8,022 bases of DNA from Planctomycetota bacterium (lineage in GTDB: Bacteria > Planctomycetota > Planctomycetia > Pirellulales > UBA1268): the NCBI GenBank assembly GCA_027622795.1, contig JAQBZA010000124.1, positions 1 to 8,022 on the forward strand, read 5' to 3'. Each line of letters starts with the position of its first letter. Position 1 is the stretch's first letter. Positions 7,399-8,022 of this stretch are shown piece by piece. The notes under the pieces are model-generated. The model was not told where the DNA came from. It was given only the letters and a program-made list of their open reading frames with translations, and did no database searches. Both the position numbers and the translations under genes were made by a program.

Positions 7399-7428
7399 TG
7401 GACAGCCGGCATGCGGAGAGGCTACACT
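7399..7428 (+). promoter_or_regulatory. Putative sigma-70-type promoter for the STAS-receiver unit
   Basis: TGGACA (7399-7404, 5 of 6 to TTGACA) and TACACT (7423-7428, 4 of 6 to TATAAT, keeping TA and the final T) are 18 bp apart. Transcription would start near 7435, giving a leader of about 58 nt. The T5 run at 7382-7386 lies where an UP element could sit. Planctomycete promoter consensus is poorly defined, so this is only a candidate. Confidence 0.4.
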
Positions 7429-7474
7429 TCACTTTTTCCGGAACCTCATCAATTCTTCACGATTCCCCAGCGAC

Positions 7475-7480
7475 GGAAGG
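7475..7480 (+). promoter_or_regulatory. Ribosome binding site of the STAS gene
   Basis: GGAAGG lies 12 nt before the ATG at 7493, slightly longer than the ideal spacing. No other ATG or GTG in the same frame was found back to about 7440, which supports this start. Confidence 0.5.
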
Positions 7481-7492
7481 CGCAGCGACCGC

Positions 7493-7849
7493 ATGGACCA
7501 GTTTCGCAGGATTCAGACCGGCAAGACCGGCGACGTGCACATGGTGGCTTTTAAGGATGCGAAGATCCTCGACGACACCGTGCTCGACGAGATCAAGACC
7601 GAGCTCAACACGCTCATCGGCAAGGTGCCCGGCCCCGACGTTCTCCTCGACTTCGGCAACGTGCAGTTCATGTCGAGCGCGATGCTCGGGCTCCTCGGCC
7701 AACTCCATCGCAAGATTTCGGGCGGCAAGGGCCGCCTGAAGATGTGCAATATTCGCCCCGAGATCTTCCAGGTCTTCAAGTTGACGAGCCTCGACAAGCT
7801 CTTCAGCATCCATAAAGACGCGCCCACGGCGTTGGCGACCTTCAAGTAA
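7493..7849 (+). CDS. STAS-domain protein, anti-sigma factor antagonist type
   Basis: The 118-residue product is essentially one STAS domain, the usual length for stand-alone SpoIIAA/RsbV-like proteins. The core segment DFGNVQFMSSAMLGLL (residues 53-68) aligns with the SpoIIAA/RsbV region around the phosphorylated serine. Ser62 falls at that serine, and Ser61 replaces the Asp that usually precedes it. A helix follows (LLGQLHRKIS), then strand RLKMCNI (81-87) and the LTSLDKLFSI segment (97-106) typical of the C-terminal half. Known relatives bind and release an anti-sigma kinase according to serine phosphorylation, or act as stressosome parts. The receiver gene starts 39 bp downstream on the same strand, suggesting a shared transcript. 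The sigma factor or enzyme controlled cannot be told from this window. The protein has no signal peptide and should be cytoplasmic. Confidence 0.88.
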   Translation: MDQFRRIQTGKTGDVHMVAFKDAKILDDTVLDEIKTELNTLIGKVPGPDVLLDFGNVQFMSSAMLGLLGQLHRKISGGKGRLKMCNIRPEIFQVFKLTSLDKLFSIHKDAPTALATFK

Positions 7850-7869
7850 CGGGCCGCCGCAAAGCGGGC

Positions 7870-7876
7870 GAGGGGG
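7870..7876 (+). promoter_or_regulatory. Probable ribosome binding site of the receiver gene
   Basis: GAGGGGG in the 39-bp gap after the STAS stop lies 12 nt before the GTG at 7889. No terminator-like hairpin with a T run occurs in the gap, consistent with co-transcription. Confidence 0.4.
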
Positions 7877-7888
7877 CGAAGCACGATC

Positions 7889-8022
7889 GTGACGGGTGAC
7901 GCAGGCAGCGGAGCGGGAAACGGTGCGGCCGGCGGCCGCGATGTGCTGATCGCCGAAGACAGCCGCATCCAGGCCAAGATCCTCCAGAAGCGGCTCACCG
8001 AGGCCGGCCACACGGTTCGCTG
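7889..8022 (+). CDS. Response regulator receiver-domain protein (3' partial)
   Basis: Only the first 44 codons are in the window. A short Gly/Ala-rich leader (residues 2-16) is followed by DVLIAEDSRIQAKILQ (18-33) and LTEAGHTV (36-43). This is the first strand, acidic pair (E23, D24) and first helix of a CheY-like receiver domain. The phospho-acceptor Asp and any output domain lie beyond the window. The GTG start is inferred: the frame opens after the in-frame STAS stop at 7847-7849, and the only later in-frame GTG (codon 19) would cut into the first strand. Next to a STAS gene, a receiver fused to a SpoIIE/PP2C phosphatase or a histidine kinase would be a common arrangement, but that is a guess. 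It is probably in an operon with the STAS gene. Confidence 0.85.
   Translation, partial: MTGDAGSGAGNGAAGGRDVLIAEDSRIQAKILQKRLTEAGHTVR

Larger units (their letters stand above)
7181..7492. other. Divergent non-coding region between the porin and STAS genes
   Basis: These 312 bp separate the divergent start codons. The left part holds the porin leader (SD and stem-loop), with no convincing sigma-70 hexamer pair on the minus strand. The right part is richer in A and T runs (A6 at 7364-7369, T5 at 7382-7386) and contains a likely plus-strand promoter and the STAS RBS. Short reading frames crossing the region have no RBS or recognisable protein character. Confidence 0.7.

Noticed and set aside
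7400..7414. Possible sigma-54 promoter (GG...GC) upstream of the STAS gene
   Set aside because: The spacing between GG and GC is 11 nt rather than 10, and the flanking consensus is poor.
7457..8011. Minus-strand open frames of 184 and 166 codons opposite the STAS and receiver genes
   Set aside because: The plus strand encodes two clear domains here; the antisense frames show no motif or RBS.

Overview
The window looks like chromosomal DNA of a GC-rich bacterium of the phylum Planctomycetota. The strongest reason is the minus-strand gene at 5972-7180, whose product has the sequence style of the BBP7 (DUF1551) outer-membrane beta-barrel family, which is largely restricted to planctomycetes. 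A giant DUF11-repeat protein ending in an FG-GAP-type propeller, and a STAS gene followed by a receiver-domain gene, fit the same phylum. Genus cannot be read from the sequence.

Layout. (i) 1-5940, plus strand: the 3' 1979 codons of a giant surface protein whose start lies upstream of the window. In order it shows the tail of one large immunoglobulin-like domain, two complete large domains (127-588 and 589-1092), ten DUF11-type domains (1093-4959), and a C-terminal propeller-like region with five FG-GAP-like repeats (4972-5850). DUF11 domains 1-4 and 7-10 match each other in the same order, so the array carries a higher-order duplication. (ii) 5941-5971: a 31-bp gap between convergent genes. 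(iii) 5972-7180, minus strand: the BBP7-type porin, with a signal peptide, a C-terminal Trp and an unusual set of 16 cysteines outside the signal peptide. (iv) 7181-7492: a divergent non-coding region holding the porin leader and a likely sigma-70-type promoter for the plus-strand genes. (v) 7493-7849: a STAS-domain protein. (vi) 7889-8022: the first 44 codons of a response-regulator receiver protein, probably co-transcribed with the STAS gene and cut by the window end.

How the parts may work together. The giant protein and the porin are both predicted to be exported, one as a long extracellular stalk with a propeller tip and the other in the outer membrane. They are convergent, so they are not one operon and any functional link is inference. 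The STAS and receiver genes form a separate cytoplasmic signalling unit, in the style of anti-sigma-antagonist or stressosome partner-switching modules. No RNA gene, mobile element, CRISPR array or origin was recognised.
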